Assembly (NCBI GenBank): GCA_963825315.1
Contig: CAWGST010000001.1
Span: forward strand, 1,054,001 to 1,118,000
DNA from: DASRLE01 sp963825315
Lineage (GTDB): Bacteria; Verrucomicrobiota; Verrucomicrobiia; Limisphaerales; Palsa-1400
Length of the DNA stretch: 64,000 bases
Direction: 5' to 3'
Part shown: piece by piece, positions 9,159 through 17,427 of the stretch
How the letters are laid out: the number at the start of each line of letters is the position of its first letter
Position numbering within the stretch: the stretch's first letter is position 1
Notes under the pieces: model-generated
The model's input: only the letters and a program-made list of their open reading frames with translations
Databases searched by the model: none
What the model was told of the DNA's origin: nothing
Translations under genes and position numbers: made by a program

Positions 9159-10120
9159 GCATTACCTACCTCGAAGCCATTCGCGAAGCCCAGGCCACGG
9201 CGCTGGCCGACGATCCGCGTGTTTTCATCTACGGCCAGGATGTGGGGGCTTTCGGCGGCGCTTTCAAGGCGACCAAAAATCTCGCCGTGGAATTTCCCGG
9301 ACGCGTGCTCGACGCCCCGATCAGCGAAGACGCCATGGTCGGCGCGGCCATCGGCGCGGCCATCGAAGGATTCCGTCCGATTGTCGAAATGCAGTTCGCC
9401 GATTTTTCGACGCCGGGCTTGAATCAGATCCTCAATCACGCGGCCACGCTCTATTGGCGAACGAATGTTCCCTGCCCGATCACCGTCCGTTTGCCCTCGG
9501 GCGGAACTTCCGGGAGCGGCCCTTTTCACAGTCAGAGCATGGAAGCGATTTACGCGCATTATCCGGGATTGATTGTCCTGACGCCGGCGACGGTGGAGGA
9601 CGCTTACAGCATGTTGCTGGAGGCGGTGGCCATTGATGATCCGGTCATCTTTTGCGAGCACAAATACCTCTATTACCATCTCAAGGCTCCGTGCCTGCCG
9701 ACCGAAGCGATGCCGGTGGGCAAAGCGCGCATTGCCCGGGCCGGACGGGACCTGACCATCGTGGCTTACAGTGCGATGCTGCACGAGGCCCTGGCCGCGG
9801 CGGAGGAGATGGCCGGCGAGGGCACGGAAATCGAAGTGGTGGATTTGCGCTCGATCAAGCCGCTGGACACGGACACGGTCGTGGCCTCGGTGGCGCGCAC
9901 GGGCCGGTTGCTGTGCGTGGGCGAAGCCTGGCCGTGGGGGGGGGTCGCGGCGGAAGTCATCGCCCGGGTGGCCACGGAAGGTTTTGATTTGCTGGATGCG
10001 CCGCCCCAGCGTCTGAACGCAAAAGACACGCCGATTCCCTATCATCCAAATCTTTGGTCGGTGCATCGGCCAACCGCCCGCAGCATCGTGGCCGCGGCGC
10101 GCAATCTGTTGCGAATGTAA
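9155..10120 (+). CDS. pdhB: 2-oxoacid (pyruvate-type) dehydrogenase E1 component, beta subunit
   Basis: 321 aa. The partner of the alpha subunit, completing the TPP site. It begins MSITYLEAIREAQATALADD. Family motifs: GQDVGAFGGAFKATKNL, ISEDAMVGAAIGAAIEGFRP, EMQFADFSTPGLNQILNHAA, and C-terminal VVDLRSIKPLDTDTVVASV followed by GEAWPWGG. Start and upstream stop share ATGA, so the two subunits are translationally coupled. Residues upstream of 9155 in the same frame are a shadow of pdhA. Confidence 0.9.
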   Translation: MSITYLEAIREAQATALADDPRVFIYGQDVGAFGGAFKATKNLAVEFPGRVLDAPISEDAMVGAAIGAAIEGFRPIVEMQFADFSTPGLNQILNHAATLYWRTNVPCPITVRLPSGGTSGSGPFHSQSMEAIYAHYPGLIVLTPATVEDAYSMLLEAVAIDDPVIFCEHKYLYYHLKAPCLPTEAMPVGKARIARAGRDLTIVAYSAMLHEALAAAEEMAGEGTEIEVVDLRSIKPLDTDTVVASVARTGRLLCVGEAWPWGGVAAEVIARVATEGFDLLDAPPQRLNAKDTPIPYHPNLWSVHRPTARSIVAAARNLLRM

Positions 10121-10122
10121 AC

Positions 10123-11325
10123 ATGAAGCAGATTCCCATCATCATGCCGCAATTGGGCGAATCCATCGCCGAAGCCACCGTCATCGCCTTTCTGATCCAG
10201 GCGGGCGACGAGGTGGCGGCCGATCAGGACATCATCGAAGTGGAAACCAACAAGGCGACCATGAACGTTTCTTCGCCGTGCCGGGGCATCGTCCACCAGC
10301 TTACGGCCAAATTGAACGAAAGCTATCCGGTCGGCGCGGTGCTGGGTTATGTGGAAATACCGGCCGAGGAAGCCCGCCGTCTGGGGCTGGATCAGCCGGC
10401 GCCCGAAGATGCCCGGACACCCGCCAACGGCGGCAGCGGCGTCAAAACGGGCGACACGGAGAGGAAACGCAAGGTGGAACCGACAGTGCGGGGTTTGCCG
10501 GTTCCTGCTCATGCCGCCGGCGCCAGTTACATGTCGCCCCGGATGAAAGCGCGCATGAACGAGTTGGGCCTGCACGCGGCGGACCTGGCGGGCCTGGCCG
10601 GCAGCGGGGCCGCCGGACGGGTGACCATTCAGGACTTCGAGAAATTTCTGGCCAATCTGGAAAAGAACAAACTGACCAGCGCCTCGACCATGCGCGTGGC
10701 GGTGGCGGATGCGATGCGCCGGAGTTGGACCCGGCCGCTGGCCACAGTGGCGCTGCCCTGTTTGTTTGACTCCATGCTGGCCCATCGAAACGTCAGCCAG
10801 CCGAAAGCCGGGCCTGCTCTTTATGCCTTGCGCGCCCTGGCCGTGGCCCTGGCCGAGAACAGCGCCGTCGCCGGACGGCTCATCGGAAATAAAATCGTTC
10901 ATCCGCCTTCCATTGATCTCGGTTTCGCGGTCGAAGCGGAAGAGGGGGTGCTGGTGCCAGTGCTGCGCCACGCCGACGCCCGCCCGCTGGGCGAATTGGT
11001 CGGACGCTACAATGAATTGGTCGAACTGGCCCGGCAGCGGCGGCTGCCCAAGGAGGCGACCGGCGGATCCATTGCCACGGTGACAAATTTTGGCACCTTC
11101 GGCCTGACTTGGGCCACTCCCATTCCGCTGCCTGAACAAACCCTGGTGCTCGGTTTGGGCGCGGGCAAGAAGGTGCCGCACTGGGACGAAAAGAAAGAGC
11201 AATTCATTCCCGTGACCGAGGCCAACCTGACCCTGAGTTTCGATCATCGGGTGCTGGACGGCGGCGCGGCGGGGCGATTGCTGTCCAGAGTCGCGGCTCT
11301 CCTGCAAGAGCCGGAGAAATTATAG
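10123..11325 (+). CDS. pdhC: Dihydrolipoamide acyltransferase (E2) of 2-oxoacid dehydrogenase complex
   Basis: 400 aa in the classic order: a lipoyl domain (1-80) with lipoyl Lys44 in EVETNKATMNV, an Ala/Pro-rich linker, a peripheral-subunit-binding domain (SPRMKARMNELGL to GRVTIQDFEKFL, about 138-178), and a CAT acyltransferase domain ending in SFDHRVLDGGAAGRLL with the catalytic HxxxDG. The usual ETDKA around the lipoyl Lys is ETNKA. The start ATG lies 2 bp after the E1beta stop. No E3 (lipoamide dehydrogenase) follows, so it must be encoded elsewhere. Confidence 0.92.
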   Translation: MKQIPIIMPQLGESIAEATVIAFLIQAGDEVAADQDIIEVETNKATMNVSSPCRGIVHQLTAKLNESYPVGAVLGYVEIPAEEARRLGLDQPAPEDARTPANGGSGVKTGDTERKRKVEPTVRGLPVPAHAAGASYMSPRMKARMNELGLHAADLAGLAGSGAAGRVTIQDFEKFLANLEKNKLTSASTMRVAVADAMRRSWTRPLATVALPCLFDSMLAHRNVSQPKAGPALYALRALAVALAENSAVAGRLIGNKIVHPPSIDLGFAVEAEEGVLVPVLRHADARPLGELVGRYNELVELARQRRLPKEATGGSIATVTNFGTFGLTWATPIPLPEQTLVLGLGAGKKVPHWDEKKEQFIPVTEANLTLSFDHRVLDGGAAGRLLSRVAALLQEPEKL

Positions 11326-11490
11326 GCGGGGCCGGCCATTTTCGTTATTATTTGCCGCCAAGGAACGCGAAAAAGCAAGAAATGGATGTCGCGGTTATCA
11401 ATTCTGGTCCAGACAGAAAACTTTTTTTCAACCACGGATTGTTGAAGAAATGCTAAATGCTGAAGGCGAAAGGCTCAACCCATCATGAAC

Positions 11491-11727
11491 TCACAATTCA
11501 TCGCCTGGCATCGGAGGCGCGTCGGGCACCTTGTCCAGCAATGCCTCAAAATCCGCCGGATTGGCGCGGAGCGCGCGGGTCTCCATATCGTCGCGAATTC
11601 GCCATGCTTCCACTTGCGCGGACAGAGCAAGGGCGACGATTTGATCCACGCTCACCTTTTCGCGTTCAGCAACCTCGGAGGTCAACCGAGCCAGATAATC
11701 AGGCACTTTGGCTTCAATGGTCTTCAT
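11491..11727 (-). CDS. Small ribbon-helix-helix-like antitoxin candidate
   Basis: 78 aa. The N terminus MKTIEAKVPDYLARLTSEVA with EKVSVDQIVALALSAQVEAW looks like a CopG/Arc-type beta-strand plus two helices. The tail is acidic and Pro-rich (KVPDAPPMPGDEL), as in toxin-neutralising tails. It overlaps the PIN gene by ATGA, which strongly suggests a pair. Here the putative antitoxin is downstream of the toxin, the reverse of the usual order. Confidence 0.65.
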   Translation of the reverse strand: MKTIEAKVPDYLARLTSEVAEREKVSVDQIVALALSAQVEAWRIRDDMETRALRANPADFEALLDKVPDAPPMPGDEL

Positions 11728-12143
11728 ATTAACTTTCTTAATTCTCGCAGAAATTCACGCGGTGTCACGACGGAAACTCCGAGCCTGACCGCTGGCTGCA
11801 AATGTCGCACGTTGTGGGTAATAATGCAATCCGCCCGGCTTTCCACTGCCAGATGAACCATCATCTCATCGTCAGCATCCTCCAACACCGGCCGCCAGCG
11901 TGTACCAAGCCGTCTTCTTTCGCTCCGGGAACACAGCCCATCGAGCAGTCGTTCAATTTCCTCATGGGTGTATGGCAGGAGGGCTTGTTCGCGATGCAAT
12001 ATCTCCTGATATTCAGTGAGCAGCGTATTGCTCAGAAGGAGAGTCCACCGGCCTTGGCTCAACAGGCGGAGAAGTTCGTGCGACGCGCCACTGCGGGAGC
12101 GCAGTCCCGCCAGTAGAACGTTGGTGTCCGCCACAGCCCTCAT
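11724..12143 (-). CDS. PIN-domain toxin (COG1569-like)
   Basis: 139 aa. A predicted metal-dependent ribonuclease of the PIN family. N-terminal acidic residue in RAVADTNVLLAGLRSRSGAS, the central LLLSNTLLTEYQEILHR, then EDADDEMMVHLAVESRADCIITHNVRHL, where the conserved acidic cluster and the (T/S)xN motif lie. The C terminus VSVVTPREFLRELRKLI is typical of the group. Its start overlaps a 39-codon reading frame upstream (ATGA) and its end overlaps the RHH-like gene (ATGA), giving a three-gene coupled string. Confidence 0.85.
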   Translation of the reverse strand: MRAVADTNVLLAGLRSRSGASHELLRLLSQGRWTLLLSNTLLTEYQEILHREQALLPYTHEEIERLLDGLCSRSERRRLGTRWRPVLEDADDEMMVHLAVESRADCIITHNVRHLQPAVRLGVSVVTPREFLRELRKLI

Positions 12144-12259
12144 TTCCTCGCCTCCTCCACGGTTTTGATTTTGTCCGGGTCAGGCCGGCTGCGCGCCAAA
12201 GAGCCGGCGAAGGCGCGACAAGCCAACGCGTTGACTGCACTTGAGGATTCTTTTGGCAT
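12140..12259 (-). CDS. Short open reading frame coupled to PIN toxin
   Basis: 39 codons beginning MPKESSSAVNALACRAFAGS and ending RPDPDKIKTVEEARK. The stop overlaps the PIN start as ATGA, and a GGAGGAGGCGAGG stretch at its 3' end could serve as ribosome site for the PIN gene. It may be a tiny gene, the C-terminal remnant of an antitoxin, or a leader peptide. No family is recognised. Confidence 0.4.
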   Translation of the reverse strand: MPKESSSAVNALACRAFAGSLARSRPDPDKIKTVEEARK

Positions 12260-12291
12260 TAATTCGTGCTTCGTCATTCGTCATTCAATGG

Positions 12292-12804
12292 TTAGTAATC
12301 GTAAAGGCCGCTGTCGTGGGTGTAACCGCCGGAGCCGCCGGGGCCTTCTGGCCCGCCCTCCTCGCCGCCCATGAAGTCCCCCAAAACGTCGCCCATGTCG
12401 GCTTCAATTTTCTCCGGGTCCTCGCCCGCTTCCAACCGCTTGATGGCGACGTCCAGTTCCTTGGGAAGACTGCCGGCCGGCATGAGGTCTTTCATTTTTT
12501 TCATCATGTGCGCCATGTGCTTGGGATTGTTTTCGTCCAGGTGTTCCATGTCGCGTTCCATCTCGGACATGGCCTGCATCATGCGCGGATCGTCCATGTC
12601 GGGCATGGGAACCTGGTCCGGCGCGCTCTCGGCCGCAGCGGACGGCTCCTGGACGCCGCGGGGCATGGCGAAGGGACTGATTTGTTTGGTCATCTTGCGG
12701 TTGCCACATTTTGGACAGGCGGGCGCATGGTCCGGGCGCGGCCTCTTGGAGAGGAAATTGAAAATCTTCCGGCACTTGGGACAGGCAAATTCGTAAATCG
12801 GCAT
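12292..12804 (-). CDS. FmdB-type zinc ribbon protein with long acidic C-terminal region
   Basis: 170 aa. The N terminus MPIYEFACPKCRKIFNFLSK with CPKCGNRKMTKQ carries two CxxC pairs typical of the FmdB/CxxC regulatory zinc ribbon. Beyond the usual ~70 residues it has a Met-, Asp- and Glu-rich tail (MPDMDDPRMMQAMSEMERDM, then KKMKDLMPAGSLPKELD) and ends GGYTHDSGLYDY. The function of the family is not established. Confidence 0.8.
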   Translation of the reverse strand: MPIYEFACPKCRKIFNFLSKRPRPDHAPACPKCGNRKMTKQISPFAMPRGVQEPSAAAESAPDQVPMPDMDDPRMMQAMSEMERDMEHLDENNPKHMAHMMKKMKDLMPAGSLPKELDVAIKRLEAGEDPEKIEADMGDVLGDFMGGEEGGPEGPGGSGGYTHDSGLYDY

Positions 12805-12855
12805 AAGATGTCGCGTCCAATGTCATGGGTAAAATGCAGGCGGATCGCCCGGTCG

Positions 12856-14328
12856 TCAATGATGATGGGCGCTGTTCGCTTCTATTCGCGGGAGACGTCC
12901 GATCCAATAATCGCCGGAGCGCTTCCATTCCAGTGACGGCAGGGCCGGTTGAATGGAGCGCTGGATCGCCAAACGGTCCTCCGGGCGCATCTTTTTGATC
13001 CACGGCTCGTAAGCTTCGCAGGCGAAGCCGTTGCGCTCGATGGCACGGTAAATTTTCAAATCTTCCGGCCGCATGAGCGCGGGTTCAAATCCCACCATGT
13101 AACGCCAGCCGGCCCGTGGATTTTTATAGAATGTATTGAAGAAAAATCTCATGTCGGCCGCGTAAAAAATCCCGCTTTTCTCCGGCAGCCAGCCCTTGAG
13201 TTCCGGATCGCTGCCTTGCACGAATGTTTCGTCGAGGGAGAAAGTATAGCGCCGGCCGAAATCGTCGGTGGCATCCAGAAACAGCGGCAGCAGGATCAGG
13301 CCGCAAACGATCAGCCGTTTGGGTGAACCGTCGCGGGCGATGGCGGGCATGGCGTCGTCAAATTGCGCGGCCAGCCAAACGAGAGCCGCCGGCATCCCCC
13401 AATCGGCCCAAAACCGGTCGGCGAAGAGACCCAGAATCCAGTTGATGGCGATCATCCAGAAAACCGGCTGGAGGAACAACGGGCGAAGCATCTTATTCTG
13501 CGCTTTGAGCCAGAGATAGACCAACGCCAGAAGGGTCAAAGTGGTGAACTCGCCCGTGCTGGGTCGAAGCTCGCCGACCAGCATCCACCCCGGCAGATGT
13601 TCCTGGTATATCACGCTGGCCTGAAACACGGCCTCGTAGAGAAAGGAAACCGGTTTGCCCGTCAAAAGGGCGGCGGCCAATGTTCCGGCGGCCCAGCACA
13701 CTGTCAGCCAAAGGCCTTCCCGCCAGCGTTGCGCCAAAAAAAACGCGGCCAAAAGCACGACCCAGAAATACCACACTCCATGCATCCAAATCGCCAGGGC
13801 GAATCCGGCGCATGTCAGGAGGACTTTCCACCACGGGGGATTTCTGGATTCGTTCTTCGACCAGGCAAAGAGAAATGCAATGAGAACACCTTCGCTCACC
13901 AGGAAAGGGCGCGCCTGGGTCCATCGCGTCATTAACTCCGGTATCGCAATCATCTGCGCCAGAATGGCGGCCAGCCACGCTTCGGGACGGCGCAGCCAAA
14001 GCAAAGGCAGGCAAAAAAGCAGGAGGAGCAGGCTCGTGATCGAAAAACTGATCAAGGCGTCTTCATCCCATCCCAGCGCGCGGTGCAAAGCGCCCAGAAG
14101 CCATTCCCATCCCGGACTGTGATCCACGACATATTCGGGGCGCATGACCACGATTTGGGAGTAGGGCTTGCCGGCAAACGGTTTGGCCGCATGACGGCGG
14201 GCATCGCCCGGCGGCAAATAGCCGTAGCCGATAATTTTGAGGCAGATGAAAAGGGCGGTCAACAGGACGGCGATCCAGCACGCCAGGGGTATGTAACGTT
14301 GCAACGCTGCCGGGCCGTTATTCATCAT
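12856..14328 (-). CDS. Multi-pass membrane protein, unassigned (GT-C glycosyltransferase-like topology)
   Basis: 490 aa with about ten membrane helices, beginning RYIPLACWIAVLLTALFICL. The first extracytoplasmic loop contains YLPPGDARRHAAKPFAG and VVDHSPGWEWLLG, acidic/His positions resembling GT-C glycosyltransferase loops. A soluble C-terminal domain of about 120 residues follows. I do not recognise a specific family. The protein ends 52 bp before the zinc-ribbon gene. Confidence 0.65.
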   Translation of the reverse strand: MMNNGPAALQRYIPLACWIAVLLTALFICLKIIGYGYLPPGDARRHAAKPFAGKPYSQIVVMRPEYVVDHSPGWEWLLGALHRALGWDEDALISFSITSLLLLLFCLPLLWLRRPEAWLAAILAQMIAIPELMTRWTQARPFLVSEGVLIAFLFAWSKNESRNPPWWKVLLTCAGFALAIWMHGVWYFWVVLLAAFFLAQRWREGLWLTVCWAAGTLAAALLTGKPVSFLYEAVFQASVIYQEHLPGWMLVGELRPSTGEFTTLTLLALVYLWLKAQNKMLRPLFLQPVFWMIAINWILGLFADRFWADWGMPAALVWLAAQFDDAMPAIARDGSPKRLIVCGLILLPLFLDATDDFGRRYTFSLDETFVQGSDPELKGWLPEKSGIFYAADMRFFFNTFYKNPRAGWRYMVGFEPALMRPEDLKIYRAIERNGFACEAYEPWIKKMRPEDRLAIQRSIQPALPSLEWKRSGDYWIGRLPRIEANSAHHH

Positions 14329-14376
14329 TCAACGGCGAATAACGCCGCAAGAGCCGCGCCTTGGCAAGTTCTTTCT

Positions 14377-15765
14377 TCAGCCTTTGATCCAGCGCAGCAT
14401 TTCCACGATTTTCGGGGGCTGGCCGGTGCGCAAAATGCCGATGCGAAAAATCTTGCCGGCCATCCACAATGCCGCGGCGGTGGAGACGAGCAGCAGGATG
14501 GTTGTGCCGATCAAATCCAACAACGGCGGGTCGGCGTTGACCCGGTTCATCATGGTGAAGGGAGTGTAAATCGGAATCCAGGAAAGCACCCGGGCCAGGG
14601 TGCCGTTGGGATCCTTGGGGATAAAGGTCATGGTCAGCAGCGGGACCATCATGAGCATTGTAATCATGCCCATGTAACTCTGCGCTTCCTTGATGGTGTT
14701 GCACACACTGCCGAGGGCGAGGATCAAGGCCGCATACATCAGGTATCCCAGCAGGAAGTAAATCGAAAACATCGGGATCAAATTCGATGTCTTCAGCGTC
14801 AGAAGAAGCTGGCCGGTAATTTCGGAGGCGCCGCCGGATTTCCAGATCAGAACGCCGAACAGGGACGCCATCCAAACGCCCACCATGGTCAGGCCGCTGG
14901 CGGCGATGCCGAACAATTTGCCCATCATCAATTCGCCGGGTGTGACCGAGGAGAGCAGCACTTCAATGATGCGGTTGGATTTTTCCTCGATGATGTTGTT
15001 GAGCAGCATTTGAGAGATAGTGAAAATCGCCACCCACAGAAGGTAAACAAACCCGCTGGGCGCCCATTGCCGCACGATGTCCGCCCCACTGACCGCTTCC
15101 TGGCCGGCTTCCTTTTTGGGGTTGAGGCTGGCAAAAGGCGCGTGGGTTTGCTCGACCTCCCGGATGGCGGCGCTGTCCAGGCCGCGCGCCAGGTATTCCC
15201 GGCGTCGGATCTCTCCATTGACGGCCCGCTCAACTTCGTCGCGCAACGTGGTGTCCGCCAGGTTGGCCGACCAGTATTCGATGCCATTGCCATCGGCGGT
15301 TTTGCCGGCCGGCCCGGCGTGCGGGCGGACAATGTGCTTTTCGATGTCCCGCGGAATCAGAATGGCGGCATCCAGCTTGACCTCGCGTCCGTTCGCCTCG
15401 ACATTCTTTTCGCCGCGGAGCCAGGGTTTCAAATCGCGGGCCAGCGAGGCGAGATCGGCATTCGTGTCAATCATTGCGGGCACAGTGGCGGGCTGGAAGG
15501 GCCGCTGCGGGGCCTTGAACGCATTTGTGCCCGGTTGCGAGCGGGGTTTGAGTTGTTGCAGACGGGATTCCACGATGGCGGCGAACTTTCCCGATTGATC
15601 CACCAGGACATAATGCCGGACGGGCGTGCCTTTGGTTTCCAGCAGGAATGACACGTTCACGGAGAGGAAAATAATCAGCGGAAACATAAACATGCCGATC
15701 CAAAACCCCTTGGTTTTGGCGTTCTCGGCGTACTCGCGCCAGGCCACCAGAAATGTGAATCTCAT
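14377..15765 (-). CDS. ABC-2 type exporter permease (NatB-like)
   Basis: 462 aa. One N-terminal helix (GFWIGMFMFPLIIFLSVNVS), a large extracytoplasmic domain of about 220 residues, then five or six helices in the C-terminal third (VYLLWVAIFTISQMLLNNII onward). NIIEEKSNRIIEVLLSSVTP is the hallmark cytoplasmic stretch of NatB/YhaP permeases, where the coupling helix contacts the ATPase. The start overlaps the end of the ATPase gene by 4 bp. It is the last gene of the coupled regulatory/export operon. Confidence 0.9.
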   Translation of the reverse strand: MRFTFLVAWREYAENAKTKGFWIGMFMFPLIIFLSVNVSFLLETKGTPVRHYVLVDQSGKFAAIVESRLQQLKPRSQPGTNAFKAPQRPFQPATVPAMIDTNADLASLARDLKPWLRGEKNVEANGREVKLDAAILIPRDIEKHIVRPHAGPAGKTADGNGIEYWSANLADTTLRDEVERAVNGEIRRREYLARGLDSAAIREVEQTHAPFASLNPKKEAGQEAVSGADIVRQWAPSGFVYLLWVAIFTISQMLLNNIIEEKSNRIIEVLLSSVTPGELMMGKLFGIAASGLTMVGVWMASLFGVLIWKSGGASEITGQLLLTLKTSNLIPMFSIYFLLGYLMYAALILALGSVCNTIKEAQSYMGMITMLMMVPLLTMTFIPKDPNGTLARVLSWIPIYTPFTMMNRVNADPPLLDLIGTTILLLVSTAAALWMAGKIFRIGILRTGQPPKIVEMLRWIKG

Positions 15766-16736
15766 CGGAAAGCGGCCTCCCTTGCTTCCGGCCCCACCAA
15801 GCGCATGAAAACTTCATGCAAGGTGGGATCGGATTGGTTGAAACCGCGCAGCCGGATGCCTTTGGCGAAGCACAGTTGCAGGATGGCCTGCGGGTCGGCG
15901 TTCTCGCCAATCTGCAATTCCCAATGCGTCAAATCATCCGGGCCGCCAGCGCCGCGGGCGGTTTCGACCGGGTCCACCGAAATCACTCCGCTCAACTGGC
16001 GCAGCGGCCCGATGTCGTCGTCCGTTTCAATGCGGACACGGCGGGGCAGGGTCCGTTTGGCCTCGGCAATCGTGCCGTCGAAAATCTTTTTGCCTTTGGC
16101 GATGAGGAGAATGCGCTCGCACAAGCGTTCGGCATGTTGCATGACGTGGGTGGAAAAGAGGATGGTGCGCTTGCGCCCGGCCATGTCGCGGATGATTTCC
16201 TCCATCACCTGCTGGTTGACAGGGTCCAGCCCGGAAAACGGTTCGTCGAGGATGACGAGTTCCGGGTCGTGGGCGATGGAGGCGAGCATTTGCACTTTTT
16301 GACCCATCCCTTTGGAGAGGGCCTCGGTTGGTTTGGCGGCAAAATCCTTCAGGCCGTAGCGTTCCAGCAACTCAAAAGCGCGCTGCCGCGCGGCTTTTCT
16401 GGTCAGGCCCTTCAAAGTGGCAAAGTAGGCAATCACCGACCAGGCCTTCATTTTTTTGTAGAGGCCCTTTTCTTCCGGCAGGTAACCGATCCGCTGCCGC
16501 ACTTCCAGCGCCGAGGGGCGTCCGAGCACGGTGATGACGCCGCGGGTCGGCTGGATGATTTCCAGGATCATGCGCAGGGTGGTGGTCTTGCCCGCGCCGT
16601 TCGGCCCGAGAAAACCGCAGATCGAACCCGCGGTTAGCGTGAAGCTGACATCGTCCACCGCCTTGAAGTCGCCGTAAAATTTGGTGACGTTGCGCAATTC
16701 GAGCGGCGGCGCGTCTGCCTGGGGATTCGTGTTCAT
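15762..16736 (-). CDS. ABC exporter ATP-binding protein (NatA-like)
   Basis: About 324 aa from the ATG at 16736. Walker A GFLGPNGAGKTTTLRM, Q-loop region GYLPEEKGLYKKM, signature LSKGMGQKVQMLASIAHDPE, Walker B LVILDEPFSGLDPVN and the switch His in FSTHVMQH. The signature is LSKGMGQK, as in NatA/YhaQ-type ATPases. A C-terminal domain of about 90 residues follows. It lies 7 bp after the response regulator stop and overlaps the permease start. The substrate is unknown; relatives export sodium or peptides. Confidence 0.92.
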   Translation of the reverse strand: MNTNPQADAPPLELRNVTKFYGDFKAVDDVSFTLTAGSICGFLGPNGAGKTTTLRMILEIIQPTRGVITVLGRPSALEVRQRIGYLPEEKGLYKKMKAWSVIAYFATLKGLTRKAARQRAFELLERYGLKDFAAKPTEALSKGMGQKVQMLASIAHDPELVILDEPFSGLDPVNQQVMEEIIRDMAGRKRTILFSTHVMQHAERLCERILLIAKGKKIFDGTIAEAKRTLPRRVRIETDDDIGPLRQLSGVISVDPVETARGAGGPDDLTHWELQIGENADPQAILQLCFAKGIRLRGFNQSDPTLHEVFMRLVGPEAREAAFR

Positions 16737-16743
16737 TAACTTC

Positions 16744-17427
16744 TCATGACTCTGCCTCAAAACGGTAGCCGATGTCGCGAATGGTTTGAATAAACTTCGG
16801 ATTATGGGGGTCGGCCTCGATTTTGGCCCGCAACGTGGTCACGCAACGATCCACGCTCCGGTCGGTCACCAAAACCTCCCCGCCCCAGACCGCGTCAAGA
16901 ATACTGTCCCGCGTCAGGGCGCGGCCCGCGCGTTTGACGAAAAATTCCAGCAGCCGGAATTCCTTGGCGGTCAGCGCCACCTCGACGCCCGCGCGATGGA
17001 GCTTGTGGGCCGCCCCATCGAGCCGGCAATCGCCAAAGCGGTGTTCGGCGGCTTCTGTTCCCTGCCGGCGCAGGAGCGCCCTGGCCCGCGCCAGCAATTC
17101 GCGAATGCCGAACGGCTTGGTCACATAATCGTCCGCTCCCAATTCGAGGCCGCGGACAATATCCTCCTCCTGTCCCTTGGCCGTGAGCATGATGATCGGG
17201 AAATCCAATTTGCGCGCCCGGGCCGCGCGGCAAATTTCGTAGCCGTTGACCTTGGGCAGCATCAAATCCAGCAGCAGCAAATCCGGCGGCTCATGCAGCG
17301 TGGCGTCCAGCCCTTTCTGGCCGTTGTTGGCCGTGCGGACGAGATAGCCTTGGGCTTCGAAATTGTCCTTCAAGCCGCGCAGCAACGCGGGATCATCCTC
17401 GATAATCAGGACCGTGGCGTTGTTCAT
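16744..17427 (-). CDS. OmpR/PhoB-family response regulator
   Basis: 227 aa. A receiver domain (1-115) with the acidic pair IIEDD, phosphoacceptor in DLLLLDLMLPKVNG, then IIMLTAKGQ and YVTKPF. A winged-helix DNA-binding domain follows (about 125-225): VALTAKEFRLLEFF, RDSILDAVWG, RSVDRCVTTLRAKIE, ending FIQTIRDIGYRFEAES. The start ATG at 17427 overlaps the kinase stop. It probably controls this operon, although no operator was identified. Confidence 0.95.
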   Translation of the reverse strand: MNNATVLIIEDDPALLRGLKDNFEAQGYLVRTANNGQKGLDATLHEPPDLLLLDLMLPKVNGYEICRAARARKLDFPIIMLTAKGQEEDIVRGLELGADDYVTKPFGIRELLARARALLRRQGTEAAEHRFGDCRLDGAAHKLHRAGVEVALTAKEFRLLEFFVKRAGRALTRDSILDAVWGGEVLVTDRSVDRCVTTLRAKIEADPHNPKFIQTIRDIGYRFEAES

